NCBI RefSeq assembly: GCF_001310085.1
Contig: NZ_CP012643.1
Span: forward strand, 1,519,001 to 1,583,000
Direction of reading: 5' to 3'
Source: Rufibacter tibetensis
Lineage (GTDB): Bacteria; Bacteroidota; Bacteroidia; Cytophagales; Hymenobacteraceae
Length of the DNA: 64,000 nt
Below the pieces are notes generated by a model. The model worked only from the letters and a program-made list of their open reading frames with translations, was not told the DNA's origin and did no database searches. Within the stretch, counting starts at the first letter, position 1, and the number at the start of each line of letters is the position of its first letter. Shown one piece after another: positions 33,747-42,532 of this stretch. A program made the translations under genes and the position numbers.

Positions 33747-34913
33747 ATGGTTGAAGACATTGTATCCAAATTCAAGGAGTTATACAGAACAGAGCCGGTA
33801 GTGGTAAGATCTCCGGGCCGGGTAAACCTCATAGGCGAGCACACCGACTACAACGAGGGTTTTGTATTACCCGCCGCCATTAACAAGGAAATCTATTTTG
33901 CCATTGCTCCAAACGGCACGCAGACCATGCGGGCGTACGCCTATGACCTGGAGGAGAACGCTGAGTTTGACCTTAACAACGTGCAGCGCAGCGAGATCGG
34001 CTGGGCCAATTACCTCTTGGGCGTGGTGGCGCAGTTGCAGAAAGCCAACTATGAGGTAAAAGGGTTTGACCTGGTGTTCGGGGGCAACATTCCCATTGGG
34101 GCCGGACTTTCTTCCTCTGCGGCTGTAGAATGCGGCCTGGCCTATGCGCTGAATTACCTTTACGCCTACGGCATTGAGCGTTTTGACATGGTGAAGATGG
34201 CCCAGAAGGCTGAGCACGAGTACGCTTTGGTAATGTGCGGCATCATGGACCAGTTCGCCAGCATGTTTGGGAAGCGCAACCACGTGGTGAAGCTAGACTG
34301 CCGCTCGCTGGAGTACCAGTATTACCCTTTCAACATTGACGATTACCGCATTGTGCTCTGCGATACGCAGGTGAAACACTCCTTGGCCTCTTCTGAGTAC
34401 AACACCCGCCGCAAAGAATGTGAGACTGGTGTGGCGCTGCTCCAGAAGCTTTATCCGCAGGTAAACAGTCTGCGCGATGTGACCGTGCAAATGCTGGAGA
34501 GCCATAAAGACGAGTTTGACCCGGTGGTGTACAAACGCTGCATGTACGTGGTACAAGAAAACCTGCGCGTGGAAGACGCCTGCCTTGACCTGGAGCGTGG
34601 AGACCTGGAAGCCTTTGGCCAAAGGATGTTTGCCTCACACCAAGGCCTGCAGCATGACTACGAGGTAAGCTGTCCTGAGCTAGACTTCCTGGCGGACCGG
34701 GCCAAAGAGTCTGATGCCGTGCTGGGCTCCCGTATGATGGGCGGCGGTTTTGGGGGGTGTACCATTAACTTAGTAAGACTGGACAAACTGGACGAATTTA
34801 CCCGTCAGATGACCGAGGCTTACCAAAAGGAATACAACATCACCCTTAAGACTTACGTGGCCGAGATTGTGGACGGTAGCAGCCTGGTGCCCATTGACTT
34901 TTCAAAGAAATAG
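33747..34913 (+). CDS. galK: Galactokinase
   Basis: 388 residues from the ATG at 33747; a GTG at 33720 would add nine residues lacking family similarity. The GHMP kinase fold shows the galactokinase signature GRVNLIGEHTDYNEGFVLP, the ATP-binding loop PIGAGLSSSAAVE and the C-terminal GGGFGGCTINLV. It phosphorylates alpha-D-galactose at C1, the first step of the Leloir pathway, in the cytoplasm. It sits between the SGLT-type transporter and galT. No galM or galE is present in this window. Confidence 0.96.
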   Translation: MVEDIVSKFKELYRTEPVVVRSPGRVNLIGEHTDYNEGFVLPAAINKEIYFAIAPNGTQTMRAYAYDLEENAEFDLNNVQRSEIGWANYLLGVVAQLQKANYEVKGFDLVFGGNIPIGAGLSSSAAVECGLAYALNYLYAYGIERFDMVKMAQKAEHEYALVMCGIMDQFASMFGKRNHVVKLDCRSLEYQYYPFNIDDYRIVLCDTQVKHSLASSEYNTRRKECETGVALLQKLYPQVNSLRDVTVQMLESHKDEFDPVVYKRCMYVVQENLRVEDACLDLERGDLEAFGQRMFASHQGLQHDYEVSCPELDFLADRAKESDAVLGSRMMGGGFGGCTINLVRLDKLDEFTRQMTEAYQKEYNITLKTYVAEIVDGSSLVPIDFSKK

Positions 34914-34955
34914 GCTACCACCAACCATTGTCTTACCATCCTTACCTAGAAAACT

Positions 34956-35981
34956 ATGAGTTCATTTGATATCACAGAGCACTCGCACCGTCGCTTTAAC
35001 CAACTGCTGGGAGAGTGGGTGCTGGTGTCTCCGCACCGCTCCAAGCGTCCCTGGCAGGGGCAGCAGGAAACCACTGAACAGGACACCCGTCCGCAGTTTG
35101 ACCCTAGCTGCTACCTGTGCCCAGGTAACGTGCGCGCAAACGGCGAGAAGAACCCGGATTATCCTTCCACTTTCGTGTTCACGAATGATTTCGCGGCGTT
35201 GCAGGCTGAGAGCCCATCTGGTACTTTCGAAAAACATGGATTACTGCAGGCCCAGAGCGAGCGCGGCGTCTGCAAGGTGATCTGTTTCTCTCCCCGCCAT
35301 GACCTCACCCTCTCCGACATGGAGACTACTGAGATCCGGAAGGTGGTAGACCTATGGCAGGAACAATACCTGGAACTGGGCGCACTGGACTACATCAGCT
35401 ACGTGCAGATCTTTGAGAACAAGGGCAGCGTGATGGGCAGCAGTAATCCGCACCCACACGGCCAAATCTGGGCCCAAAGTTCAGTTCCCGGTGAGCCTGC
35501 CAAGGAAACGGAGCAACAAGAAGCCTATTTCCAGCAGAACGGCCGCAGCCTACTATCAGATTACCTTGCCATTGAATTGGAAGAGAAGACCCGTATTGTG
35601 GTGGAGAATGACGCTTTCGTGGCACTGGTTCCTTTCTGGGCCGTGTGGCCTTTTGAAACCATCGTCATTCCTAGAAGGCACTTCGGGCACCTGGGCCAGA
35701 TCACTGACGAGGAGAAGGACGCCTACGCCGATATCATGAAGCGGCTTTCCAGTATCTACGACAAACTCTTCAACACTTCCTTCCCGTACTCTGCCGGTAT
35801 CCATCAAAGCCCTACAGACGGAAAGGACTACCCTGGCTGGCACCTGCACATGCACTTCTACCCGCCGCTACTCCGCTCAGCATCGGTGAAGAAGTTCATG
35901 GTAGGCTACGAACTTATGGCCGACCCGCAACGCGACATCACCCCAGAAAGTGCCGCCGAGCGCCTCAGAGGATTGTTGTAA
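34956..35981 (+). CDS. galT: UDP-glucose--hexose-1-phosphate uridylyltransferase
   Basis: 341 residues. Zinc-site residues appear in CYLCPGN (two Cys) and the histidine region. The active site is [11 protein letters not shown] with the HPH nucleophile His (about 166-170). [14 protein letters not shown] near residue 295 is the second histidine cluster. It transfers UMP from UDP-glucose to galactose-1-phosphate, completing the Leloir step after GalK. It begins 42 bases after galK and ends at a region with two strong hairpins, so the transporter-galK-galT unit ends here. Confidence 0.96.
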   Translation: MSSFDITEHSHRRFNQLLGEWVLVSPHRSKRPWQGQQETTEQDTRPQFDPSCYLCPGNVRANGEKNPDYPSTFVFTNDFAALQAESPSGTFEKHGLLQAQSERGVCKVICFSPRHDLTLSDMETTEIRKVVDLWQEQYLELGALDYISYVQIFENKGSVMGSSNPHPHGQIWAQSSVPGEPAKETEQQEAYFQQNGRSLLSDYLAIELEEKTRIVVENDAFVALVPFWAVWPFETIVIPRRHFGHLGQITDEEKDAYADIMKRLSSIYDKLFNTSFPYSAGIHQSPTDGKDYPGWHLHMHFYPPLLRSASVKKFMVGYELMADPQRDITPESAAERLRGLL

Positions 35982-35998
35982 CGTTTCATTTAGAGCCT

Positions 35999-36026
35999 GT
36001 TTTCCTGAAATCGGGCACTAAACAGC
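35999..36026 (+). repeat. Dispersed intergenic motif, site 4
   Basis: GTTTTCCTGAAATCGGGC then ACTAAACAGC lies just after galT and is a strong match. Confidence 0.5.
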
Positions 36027-36040
36027 AAACTTTTCTACTC

Positions 36041-36085
36041 AAAGCAGAAGCACCTAGACGATTGTAGTTCAGGTGCTTCTGCTTT
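36041..36085 (+). terminator. Terminator after galT
   Basis: AAAGCAGAAGCACCT pairs with AGGTGCTTCTGCTTT (15 bp, 15-nt loop), followed by TAT. It ends the transporter-galK-galT unit. Confidence 0.75.
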
Positions 36086-36098
36086 TATGTATGTAATG

Positions 36099-36129
36099 AG
36101 GAAGGGCAACCACAAGAGTTGCCCTTCCT
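36099..36129. terminator. Second hairpin after galT
   Basis: AGGAAGGGCAAC pairs with GTTGCCCTTCCT with a 7-nt loop and a T-run after it; a back-up terminator. Confidence 0.6.
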
Positions 36130-36156
36130 TTTAGAAACCTGACAGGCATCTGAACC

Positions 36157-36187
36157 GCTGGCGCGAGCTTCCAGCTCGTGTCCGCAC
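36157..36187 (+). repeat. REP-like palindrome 1
   Basis: GGCGCGAGCTTCCAGCTCGT contains CGAGCT/AGCTCG around TCC. The same frame, with CGAGCCTCCGGCTCG, recurs at 37960-37974 and inverted at 38080-38094. Confidence 0.6.
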
Positions 36188-36214
36188 GCATTCCAAATTG
36201 ACCTTCCTTGCTGT

Positions 36215-36320
36215 TCTCTCTTGCCCTCCTGAAAGGACCTTTTGAGCGAACGGCAATAGCGTTTATGGCAAATCCTTTCTAGTTCGCCCACAAGATCTTT
36301 TCAAGATGACAAAAAGAGGT
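36215..36320 (+). repeat. MITE-like ~105-bp inverted-repeat element, copy 1
   Basis: The ends TCCTGAAAGGACCTTTTG and CACAAGATCTTTTCAAGATG then ACA are inverted relative to each other. The middle (AATAGCGTTTATGGC...AGTTCGCCC) is matched in reverse orientation by 38134-38238. No coding capacity. Such elements are typically mobilised in trans by a transposase elsewhere. Confidence 0.55.
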
Positions 36321-36387
36321 GATTGCAATGGACGAATGACGAACAAGCATCATTTGGTTATAGCAGTACACGCATCATTTTAGCTCC

Positions 36388-36415
36388 ATTTTCCAAAAAT
36401 CATTTTTAAAACGAG
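36388..36415 (+). repeat. Dispersed intergenic motif, site 5
   Basis: ATTTTCCAAAAATCATTT then TTAAAACGAG, upstream of the MBL nuclease gene, fits the motif. Confidence 0.45.
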
Positions 36416-36478
36416 CTTTTCCGACATCTGAAAAAACTGCCGCCCGTACAACCTGCACCAATTCAGACCAACATTACT

Positions 36479-37846
36479 ATGACGATATCTTTTTACGGAG
36501 CAGCCCAAACCGTAACGGGCAGCAAGCATTTAGTGACCTTAGAGAACGGGAAACGCATTCTGCTGGACTGCGGCATGACCCAAGGCATGGGCGACAAAAC
36601 CGAGGAACGGAACCGTTCTTTTGACTTTGAGCCGGAGAACCTGACCTGCGTGATTCTTTCGCACGCGCATATTGACCATTCAGGCTTGCTTCCTTTACTG
36701 GTGCGTGAGGGCTATACTGGCCCTATTTACTGCACCCCACCTACGCTGGAACTCTCCAAATTATTGTTGATGGACAGCGCCCGTATTCAAAACAGCAACG
36801 GAAACGGCAACAGCTCCCCTCTTTATACAGAGGAAGATGCTGAGCAAGCTTTACAACAGTTTGTGACAGTACCCTATGATGAGCCTTTCCAGATAGATGA
36901 GGACATTGAACTACTCTTCACCGATACCGGGCACGTTCTGGGCAGCGCCGCCATCAACCTCAAACTACAGGACGACGGTAAGGAGCGCACCCTTTGTTTC
37001 AGCGGCGACATAGGACGCTTCTCGAACCGCATTTTGAACCCACCACAGGCATTTCCGCAGGCGGAAATCATCATTTGTGAGTCTACCTACGGCAACCGGG
37101 TGCATGACAGCCTGGAAAACACCGAGGAACGCCTCCAGAAAATAGTAAACGAAGTTTGCGTGGAGCGACAAGGCAAACTCTTGATCCCGGCCTTCAGCAT
37201 TGGCCGTACGCAGGAGTTAATTTATTCCCTAAACTACCTGGCGGAGGAAGGCCGCTTGCCGGACGTGAAGGTGTTTGTAGACAGTCCATTGTCTGTATAC
37301 GCGACAGATATCATGCGCGACAATCCGCAGTACTTCCGGGATTCTATGCAGGAGTACATCAAGGATGACCCTGATCCGTTTGGGTTTCCGCAGCTGACGT
37401 ACATCACAGAGGTGGACGACTCCAAAGAGTTGAATAAAATAGACGAACCTTGTGTGATCATTTCGTCATCAGGCATGATGGAGGCGGGACGCATTCAGCA
37501 TCACCTCAAAACCAACCTTCCTGATCCTAACAGCGCAGTTCTTATTACCGGTTACTGTGAACCCTCCACTTTGGGCGGCAAACTCATGAACGGTGCTGAG
37601 AAAGTGTACATCATGGGAGATGAAGTAGATGTGAAGGCGGAGATGATGATCATGAAAGAATATAGTGCCCATGCTGACTACGGTGATATTGCCAAGTTCC
37701 TGCACTGCCAGGACAAGGAGAAAATCCAGAAGATCTTCCTGGTTCATGGCGAGAAGTCAACGATGAGCCAACTGAAAGAAGATCTTACTGAGCTTGGCTA
37801 CCAGAACATTGAGATCCCTGAGTTCCGGTTGTCTTACGTGGTGTAG
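36479..37846 (+). CDS. Metallo-beta-lactamase fold RNA-processing exo/endonuclease (beta-CASP)
   Basis: 455 residues. The N-terminal MBL domain has HAHIDHSG (the HxHxDH zinc motif, about 60-67), DTGHVLGSAA (about 145) and CFSGDIG (about 165). The inserted beta-CASP domain contains PAFSIGRTQELIY and VFVDSPLSVYAT, and the RMMBL-type C-terminus contains SSSGMMEAGRIQHHL and EYSAHADYGD (last metal-binding His). This is the YSH1/CPSF73-like family, nucleases acting on RNA. It is cytoplasmic and monocistronic, ending at a strong terminator. Full length for the family. Confidence 0.93.
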   Translation: MTISFYGAAQTVTGSKHLVTLENGKRILLDCGMTQGMGDKTEERNRSFDFEPENLTCVILSHAHIDHSGLLPLLVREGYTGPIYCTPPTLELSKLLLMDSARIQNSNGNGNSSPLYTEEDAEQALQQFVTVPYDEPFQIDEDIELLFTDTGHVLGSAAINLKLQDDGKERTLCFSGDIGRFSNRILNPPQAFPQAEIIICESTYGNRVHDSLENTEERLQKIVNEVCVERQGKLLIPAFSIGRTQELIYSLNYLAEEGRLPDVKVFVDSPLSVYATDIMRDNPQYFRDSMQEYIKDDPDPFGFPQLTYITEVDDSKELNKIDEPCVIISSSGMMEAGRIQHHLKTNLPDPNSAVLITGYCEPSTLGGKLMNGAEKVYIMGDEVDVKAEMMIMKEYSAHADYGDIAKFLHCQDKEKIQKIFLVHGEKSTMSQLKEDLTELGYQNIEIPEFRLSYVV

Positions 37847-37861
37847 ATTTGTTTCCTTTTT

Positions 37862-37918
37862 AACAGAAAAGGGTTTCGGGGCGGTTTGTGTTAAACTGCC
37901 CCGAAACCCTTTTCTGTT
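37862..37918 (+). terminator. Long-stem terminator of the MBL nuclease gene
   Basis: A 26-bp stem (37862-37887 with 37893-37918, one G-T pair) has a 5-nt loop and T-runs at its end. AACAGAAAAGGGTTTCGGGG opens the left arm. Confidence 0.85.
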
Positions 37919-37953
37919 TTTTTGCCTTTCTACTGCCGTGTTCACCAGCATCG

Positions 37954-37980
37954 CTGCCGCGAGCCTCCGGCTCGTGTCCT
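37954..37980 (+). repeat. REP-like palindrome 2
   Basis: CGAGCC-TCC-GGCTCG at 37960-37974 in a GCCGCGAGCCTCCGGCTCGT context. It faces the inverted copy at 38080-38094 about 105 bases away, like a REP doublet. Confidence 0.65.
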
Positions 37981-38077
37981 TACGGGTTGATGATCAGCAA
38001 TCCCATATCATCGTATTCTCAGAAAATAGGACAGCAGCAGAGTAATAAAAAACCAATAAGAGGTTAAATGCTTGCGG

Positions 38078-38100
38078 AACGAGCCGGAGGCTCGCGCCAG
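38078..38100 (-). repeat. REP-like palindrome 3 (inverted)
   Basis: CGAGCCGGAGGCTCG at 38080-38094, the reverse-complement orientation of palindrome 2, with the flanking GGCGC conserved. Confidence 0.65.
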
Positions 38101-38133
38101 GGAAAGCACTTATGGTTCCCTTATGTCTTCTAC

Positions 38134-38238
38134 CTTCCTGTCATATTGAAAAGATCTTGTGGGGGAACTGAAGAAACTTTGTAGTAAGCGCTATTACTGC
38201 TCTTACCCAAGATCCTTTCAGGATGACAAAAAAGGCAA
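38134..38238 (-). repeat. MITE-like ~105-bp element, copy 2 (inverted)
   Basis: Reading on the minus strand it follows copy 1 (36215-36320): GATGACA end, CAAGATC, then AGTTC and the AATAGCGCTTA middle. Together the two copies bracket the MBL nuclease gene in inverted orientation. Confidence 0.55.
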
Positions 38239-38284
38239 GTTGCAAGCTATCGTCAACGGATAAAGGATGAACGTTTTACAGCTA

Positions 38285-38309
38285 CTTTCCAGGAGTCACG
38301 CTTAAAACG
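38285..38309 (+). repeat. Dispersed intergenic motif, site 6
   Basis: CTTTCCAGGAGTCACGCTTA then AAACG abuts the stop of the sulP gene. Confidence 0.45.
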
Positions 38310-39851
38310 TTACGCCAGCTTATCTGTGACGATAGCATAATGGGGATCTTCCAAAATGTTCACATCAATCACGGCATCAGCATTTTTGAGGAGCAGGCGA
38401 CAGTCGGGGCTTAGGTGGCGCAGGTGCAGTTTCTTGCCCGCTTTGTGGTAACGCTCAGTAAGCTTGTTCAGCGCCTCAATGCCTGACATATCTGCTACAC
38501 GGCTGTCCTTGAAATCAACGATCACCTCCTCGGGGTCACCGGCCACGTCGAACTTCTCAGTAAAAGCCGCCACCGACCCGAAGAATAACGGACCGTACAT
38601 TTCATAATGTTTTACGCCATTCTCATCCAGGTACTTCCTGGCCCTGATGCGCTTGGCACTTTCCCAGGCAAACACCAGGGCAGAGATGATGACCCCAATG
38701 AGCACCGCCAAGGCCAGGTTGTGCAGCCATACTGTGATAGCAGCCACCAGAATGCCCACAAACACATCGTGCCTCGGCATTTTGTTGATGATTCGGAAGC
38801 TGATCCACTCAAAAGTACCTATGGACACCATCACCATTACTCCTACCAGCGCGGCCATAGGCACCTGTTCTATGAAAGGAGCACCCACCAGAATGATGAC
38901 CAATATGGCGAAAGAAGCAATTATTCCGGCCAGCCGGGCTCTGGCTCCTGCTGACAGGTTCACCAGCGTCTGTGCAATCATGGCGCAACCACCCATCCCG
39001 AAGAAGAAGCCATTCAACAGGTTCGCGGCACCTTGGGCCAAACTTTCGCGGTTGCCGTTTCCGCGCGTACCAGTGATCTCATCTACCAGGTTTAAGGTGA
39101 GCAAGCTTTCGGTTAAGCCTACCCCGGCCATGATGAGCGCGTAAGGAAAAATAACCTGCAGTGTTTCCAGGCTCAGGGGAATCTGGGGAATATGGAAAGG
39201 CGGCAAACTTCCGCTCACCGAGGCGATGTCTTTCACCAATTTGGTGTCTATCCCGAAACCAAACACTATCCCAAAAACCACCAGAATGGCTACCAGCGAC
39301 GGCGGCACTGCCTTGGTAATTCTAGGCAACAGCAGAATAATGGCAATGGTTAACGCTACCAAACCAGCCATGATGTACAACGGGGTACCCATAAGCCAGG
39401 TAGTTTCTCCGTTGACTACAGTCTTGAACTGCTCTACCTGCGACATGAAAATGATTACGGCCAGCCCATTCACAAACCCGAACATCACCGGTTGGGGCAC
39501 CAGCCTGATGAACTTGCCCAACTTGAACAGCCCCACTAAAATCTGCAGAATGCCCGCCAAAGCCACTGCCGCAAACACATACTCCAACCCGTGCGACTGC
39601 ATCAAGGCAATCAGGACCACTGCCGTAGCCCCGGCTCCGCCAGACACCATTCCTGGTCTTCCACCCAACACAGCTGTTACCAAGCCCATGATAAAGGCCG
39701 CATATAGCCCCACCAAAGGTGGAAACCCGGCTAAAATGGCAAAGGAAAGTGACTCAGGGATCATGGTCATGGCCACGGTGAGCCCGGCCAGTATTTCTTT
39801 TTTATAATCTACCTTTTGGCTGAAATCAAATAGGTTTAAATGAATTTTCAT
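38310..39851 (-). CDS. SulP family inorganic anion transporter with STAS domain
   Basis: 513 residues. The transporter domain (about 15-390, 10-14 helices) begins ILAGLTVAMTMIPESLSFAILAGFPPLVGLYAAF, the classical SulP signature. It contains GNRESLAQGAANLLNGFFFGMGGCAMIAQTLVN. The STAS domain (about 410-505) shows VIVDFKDSRVADMSGIEALNKL, with the conserved loop Ser where anti-sigma antagonists are phosphorylated. It transports sulfate, bicarbonate or another anion; the substrate is not decided by sequence. Monocistronic and convergent with the MBL nuclease gene. Confidence 0.93.
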   Translation of the reverse strand: MKIHLNLFDFSQKVDYKKEILAGLTVAMTMIPESLSFAILAGFPPLVGLYAAFIMGLVTAVLGGRPGMVSGGAGATAVVLIALMQSHGLEYVFAAVALAGILQILVGLFKLGKFIRLVPQPVMFGFVNGLAVIIFMSQVEQFKTVVNGETTWLMGTPLYIMAGLVALTIAIILLLPRITKAVPPSLVAILVVFGIVFGFGIDTKLVKDIASVSGSLPPFHIPQIPLSLETLQVIFPYALIMAGVGLTESLLTLNLVDEITGTRGNGNRESLAQGAANLLNGFFFGMGGCAMIAQTLVNLSAGARARLAGIIASFAILVIILVGAPFIEQVPMAALVGVMVMVSIGTFEWISFRIINKMPRHDVFVGILVAAITVWLHNLALAVLIGVIISALVFAWESAKRIRARKYLDENGVKHYEMYGPLFFGSVAAFTEKFDVAGDPEEVIVDFKDSRVADMSGIEALNKLTERYHKAGKKLHLRHLSPDCRLLLKNADAVIDVNILEDPHYAIVTDKLA

Positions 39852-40236
39852 TTTTGAATATCACTGATGAAATATAAAGTACATGGCTACACCACTCCCT
39901 TCACCCTAGCGGGCTAAGCACATCACTGGTGGCGTGTAGTGTAAAATTGATAATAAAAGGAAGGACATACCGAGCAGAAACTCGGCTAGAGAGATGTCAC
40001 GGTGGAGTAAGCGCAATAAATAGAACCGGATTTGCCATAGCTGTGCAAAAGTACCACTTTTTCCTAAATGGCTGTTCTTTCCTGAAACTGACTCCCTCAT
40101 CCAGTACTCCTAAGCTTTAGATTACTCGGCTTTAAACGAGATTTGTAAAAATCACGCTCTAAACAGTCTCACGTTGAATTGCTATCTGGTTAGAACCTGA
40201 GCATTTAACCAACTACCTAATCCACCCTAAAAAGAG
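39852..40236. other. Gene-free region upstream of sulP
   Basis: Probably the sulP promoter region plus one dispersed-motif site (40141). No coding frame has a good start or composition. Confidence 0.4.
40141..40166 (+). repeat. Dispersed intergenic motif, site 7
   Basis: ATTTGTAAAAATCACGCTC then TAAACAG. Confidence 0.4.
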
Positions 40237-40284
40237 TATAAACAGAAAAGGCCACCTCTGCGGAGGTGGCCTTTTCTGTTTATA
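40237..40284. terminator. Long-stem terminator of the first T9SS cargo gene
   Basis: The 22-bp perfect arms 40237-40258 and 40263-40284 contain AGAAAAGGCCACCTC/GAGGTGGCCTTTTCT, with a 4-nt loop. Its core AAAAGGCCACC is shared with terminators at 42472 and 47501. Confidence 0.85.
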
Positions 40285-40296
40285 AATAGAAGAATC

Positions 40297-41574
40297 TTAT
40301 TGCTTCACAACGCGGGTAGTGGACTTTCCTGCCTCGGTCTGCACCTGTACGTAGTACACGCCGGGAGCCTGGCCTGCCAAGTCAAGGGCAATTGGCTGCC
40401 CTGCCTCCACCTGCCGCTGAGACACAGTCCGGCCACTGCTGTGGAATAGGGTTACGGTTGCCGGGCCGTCTCCTGCCCTAGAGGTGACGAAGACCTTTCC
40501 CTGCGTCGGGTTGGGGTATGCCGCCAGGGAGGCTTGAGAGGACACCTTGCCGGCACCCTTCACCGCGACCACCTTGGAGTACTCGAACTTGCCGTCGAAG
40601 TCCACCTGCTTCAGGCGGAAGTAAGTAGTGTTAGTGGTCTGCGCAGAAACAGTAGCTTTATAGCTTTGGGCCACAGCAGTCGTACCGGCACCTTTCACCT
40701 TCTCCCCTACTGCCCGGAAGCTCTTGCCGTCCTCGCTCTGCTGCACCTCAAAGAAGTCGTTGTCCTTCTCTGAGGCCGTTGCCCAGGCAAGGTTCACCAC
40801 ATCGCCCGACCTGCTGCCAGTGAAGTTGGTCAAAGTGACAGGAAGAACTTCGGGCAAGCTTGATAGTTGAAAATTATCAATTGCTAAGTCATCATCTGTG
40901 CCTGAGTTCCCAGAAGGATGAACATCCTCAAAACGGATGAAAACTTCATATCCATTTTTAACAACCACTGGAAATGTCACACGAGCCCCTGCTGTATATA
41001 TAGTATTTGATCCAGTAGGATATATCCAATCATTTACAGCTGAATATGGAGTCTCTAAAGTGTTTGTTTCTGTGGCACCTACTTTATAAGATAGTCTGAG
41101 TCCATTTACTTTTGGTCCCTCACGAATAGTTTCTATATCAAAACTAATCGTTAATGAGCTCAAGTCACTTCCTGTTTCGTTTTTAAATCTTACCCCAAAA
41201 TAGGCAGTAGGATTACCTAATCCATGCGTTATAAAACCAAGAGATCTGTCTTGATCTCCAGCATTATTCGCAAAATTTACCATTTTAAACTCTTGCAGTT
41301 TAACATTTACAGTACTGGCATCTCTCAATATCATTTCAGTTGGTACTCCCCCGGCTCCAAAATTATCCTTGATGTCAACATACCAACCTGCCAGAGTTGG
41401 AGTTGATGATGTTCCATTTTTCCACACTGTGTTTATGTTCCCCAGACCATCGAAGTTTTGAGTATAAGTAGGATCAGCTGTGGTTAAACGTATTTGCGCC
41501 TCAGCAACATTGTGCATCTTTAGAAAACAAATAAGTAAACAAATGGCCTTGAAGGTTGAGTAAAGTTTTTCCAT
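40297..41574 (-). CDS. Secreted protein with T9SS type A sorting domain
   Basis: 425 residues from ATG 41574. A signal peptide ends HNVAEAQ (about residue 27). The N-terminal ~225 residues form a jelly-roll-like domain with LTTADPTYTQNFDGLGN and DDLAIDNFQL near its end, as in lectin-like or PEP-CTERM-like modules. A fibronectin-like stretch follows (VLPVTLTNFTGSRSGDVVNLAWATASE). The last ~75 residues are the type A sorting domain: AAYPNPTQGKVFV...GVYYVQVQTEAGKSTTRVVKQ. It is exported across the outer membrane by T9SS. The C-terminal ~190 residues almost match the protein at 42533. Role unknown; possibly adhesion. Confidence 0.88.
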   Translation of the reverse strand: MEKLYSTFKAICLLICFLKMHNVAEAQIRLTTADPTYTQNFDGLGNINTVWKNGTSSTPTLAGWYVDIKDNFGAGGVPTEMILRDASTVNVKLQEFKMVNFANNAGDQDRSLGFITHGLGNPTAYFGVRFKNETGSDLSSLTISFDIETIREGPKVNGLRLSYKVGATETNTLETPYSAVNDWIYPTGSNTIYTAGARVTFPVVVKNGYEVFIRFEDVHPSGNSGTDDDLAIDNFQLSSLPEVLPVTLTNFTGSRSGDVVNLAWATASEKDNDFFEVQQSEDGKSFRAVGEKVKGAGTTAVAQSYKATVSAQTTNTTYFRLKQVDFDGKFEYSKVVAVKGAGKVSSQASLAAYPNPTQGKVFVTSRAGDGPATVTLFHSSGRTVSQRQVEAGQPIALDLAGQAPGVYYVQVQTEAGKSTTRVVKQ

Positions 41575-42471
41575 GTTGATCGGCATTAATAATTCAGAAT
41601 TATTTAATTTCTATAATATTTAATGTAATTATTACACCAAGTTCTGCAGAAAAATTCTGATTTTCTAAATGCCAACGTTTGTACCTACATCAGTGCTATC
41701 TAAAATAATTATATTTATTATTTCTATAATTCAAAGTGAGCTTATGACATTGGCCTGTATTGAACCTTGTTTTATAGCCTTGTTTATTCTTTACACAAAA
41801 TACACAAATTACTTCATCATACTTTTTAACAAATTATTCCAAATACTCTTTCCTTGGGAAGGAAATATTCTTTTAAAATTCTAGTGAAAAATAGGTTTTA
41901 TTATACAACTATTTTCAAGACATAGCAGTACTCAGCTGAGGTTTCTATTAAGAAAAAGCTATTTCAACCAAAGGTATCAGCACAAAAGAACAAAGGTGAG
42001 AAGTATAAGGACAAGCGGCCTTTTAGGGATATCAAACTACCTTGGCTTCACAAGCTGGGAAGGACCACAACAACCTACGGAGTAGCCATAAAGGTTAACT
42101 CACTTACGGCTTTACGAACAAGAAACGGGAAAAGGAAAGAACTATCAACCTCTAGCTGGTAACCTCAAAATTCATCTCTTCCCTACCTTGATTCTTTGGC
42201 TCTGGTTTGCTTAATGTTGCTCCCGCTATTACTTACAAGTAGAAAACACCTGCAGAGAACTCCCCTACTTAAAGACGAGAGCTTATAAAGAGGACAAACA
42301 CGCTTTCTCAAGTGATTACTTTTCGAGAAGCAGGAACAAACTGATGGCACCCACCTAAATCTAAGGACTGCTCAGATTTAGACTTGACAGACCTTTCCAT
42401 CTATGTTGCAAGCTTCAAACCCACTTATTGATTAGTAAGACTGATGCATCACAATGCCAGTAGCTACCGAT
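41575..42471. other. Nearly 0.9-kb gene-poor region between T9SS cargo genes
   Basis: No credible complete gene. A stop-to-stop plus-strand frame of about 79 codons (about 41926-42163), including KYKDKRPFRDIKLPWLHKLG, has protein-like composition but no start codon and no family I recognise; it may be a gene remnant. The first ~300 bases are A+T-rich. Confidence 0.35.
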
Positions 42472-42520
42472 ATCAAAGGAAAAGGCCACCCCTATCATAG
42501 AGATGGCCTTTTCCTTTGAT
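42472..42520. terminator. Terminator of the second T9SS cargo gene
   Basis: ATCAAAGGAAAAGGCCA pairs with TGGCCTTTTCCTTTGAT across a ~14-nt loop. Same GGCC core as the terminators at 40237 and 47501. Confidence 0.75.
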
Positions 42521-42532
42521 GGCAATTAAAGC

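Larger units (their letters stand above)
35982..36478. other. Repeat-rich intergenic region
   Basis: Contains two terminator hairpins, one REP-like palindrome, one MITE-like element and two copies of the dispersed motif, all listed separately. A 68-codon minus-strand frame across these repeats is rejected. Confidence 0.6.
37847..38309. other. Repeat-rich intergenic region between convergent genes
   Basis: Holds a strong terminator, two REP-like palindromes facing each other, MITE-like copy 2 and one dispersed-motif site. No gene is seen. Confidence 0.6.

Noticed and set aside
36085-36291. 68-codon minus-strand frame after galT
   Set aside because: Made entirely of hairpin, REP-like and MITE-like repeat sequence.
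41669-41884. 71-codon plus-strand frame between T9SS genes
   Set aside because: Low-complexity hydrophobic product (Ile/Phe/Leu from A+T-rich DNA), with no start signal.
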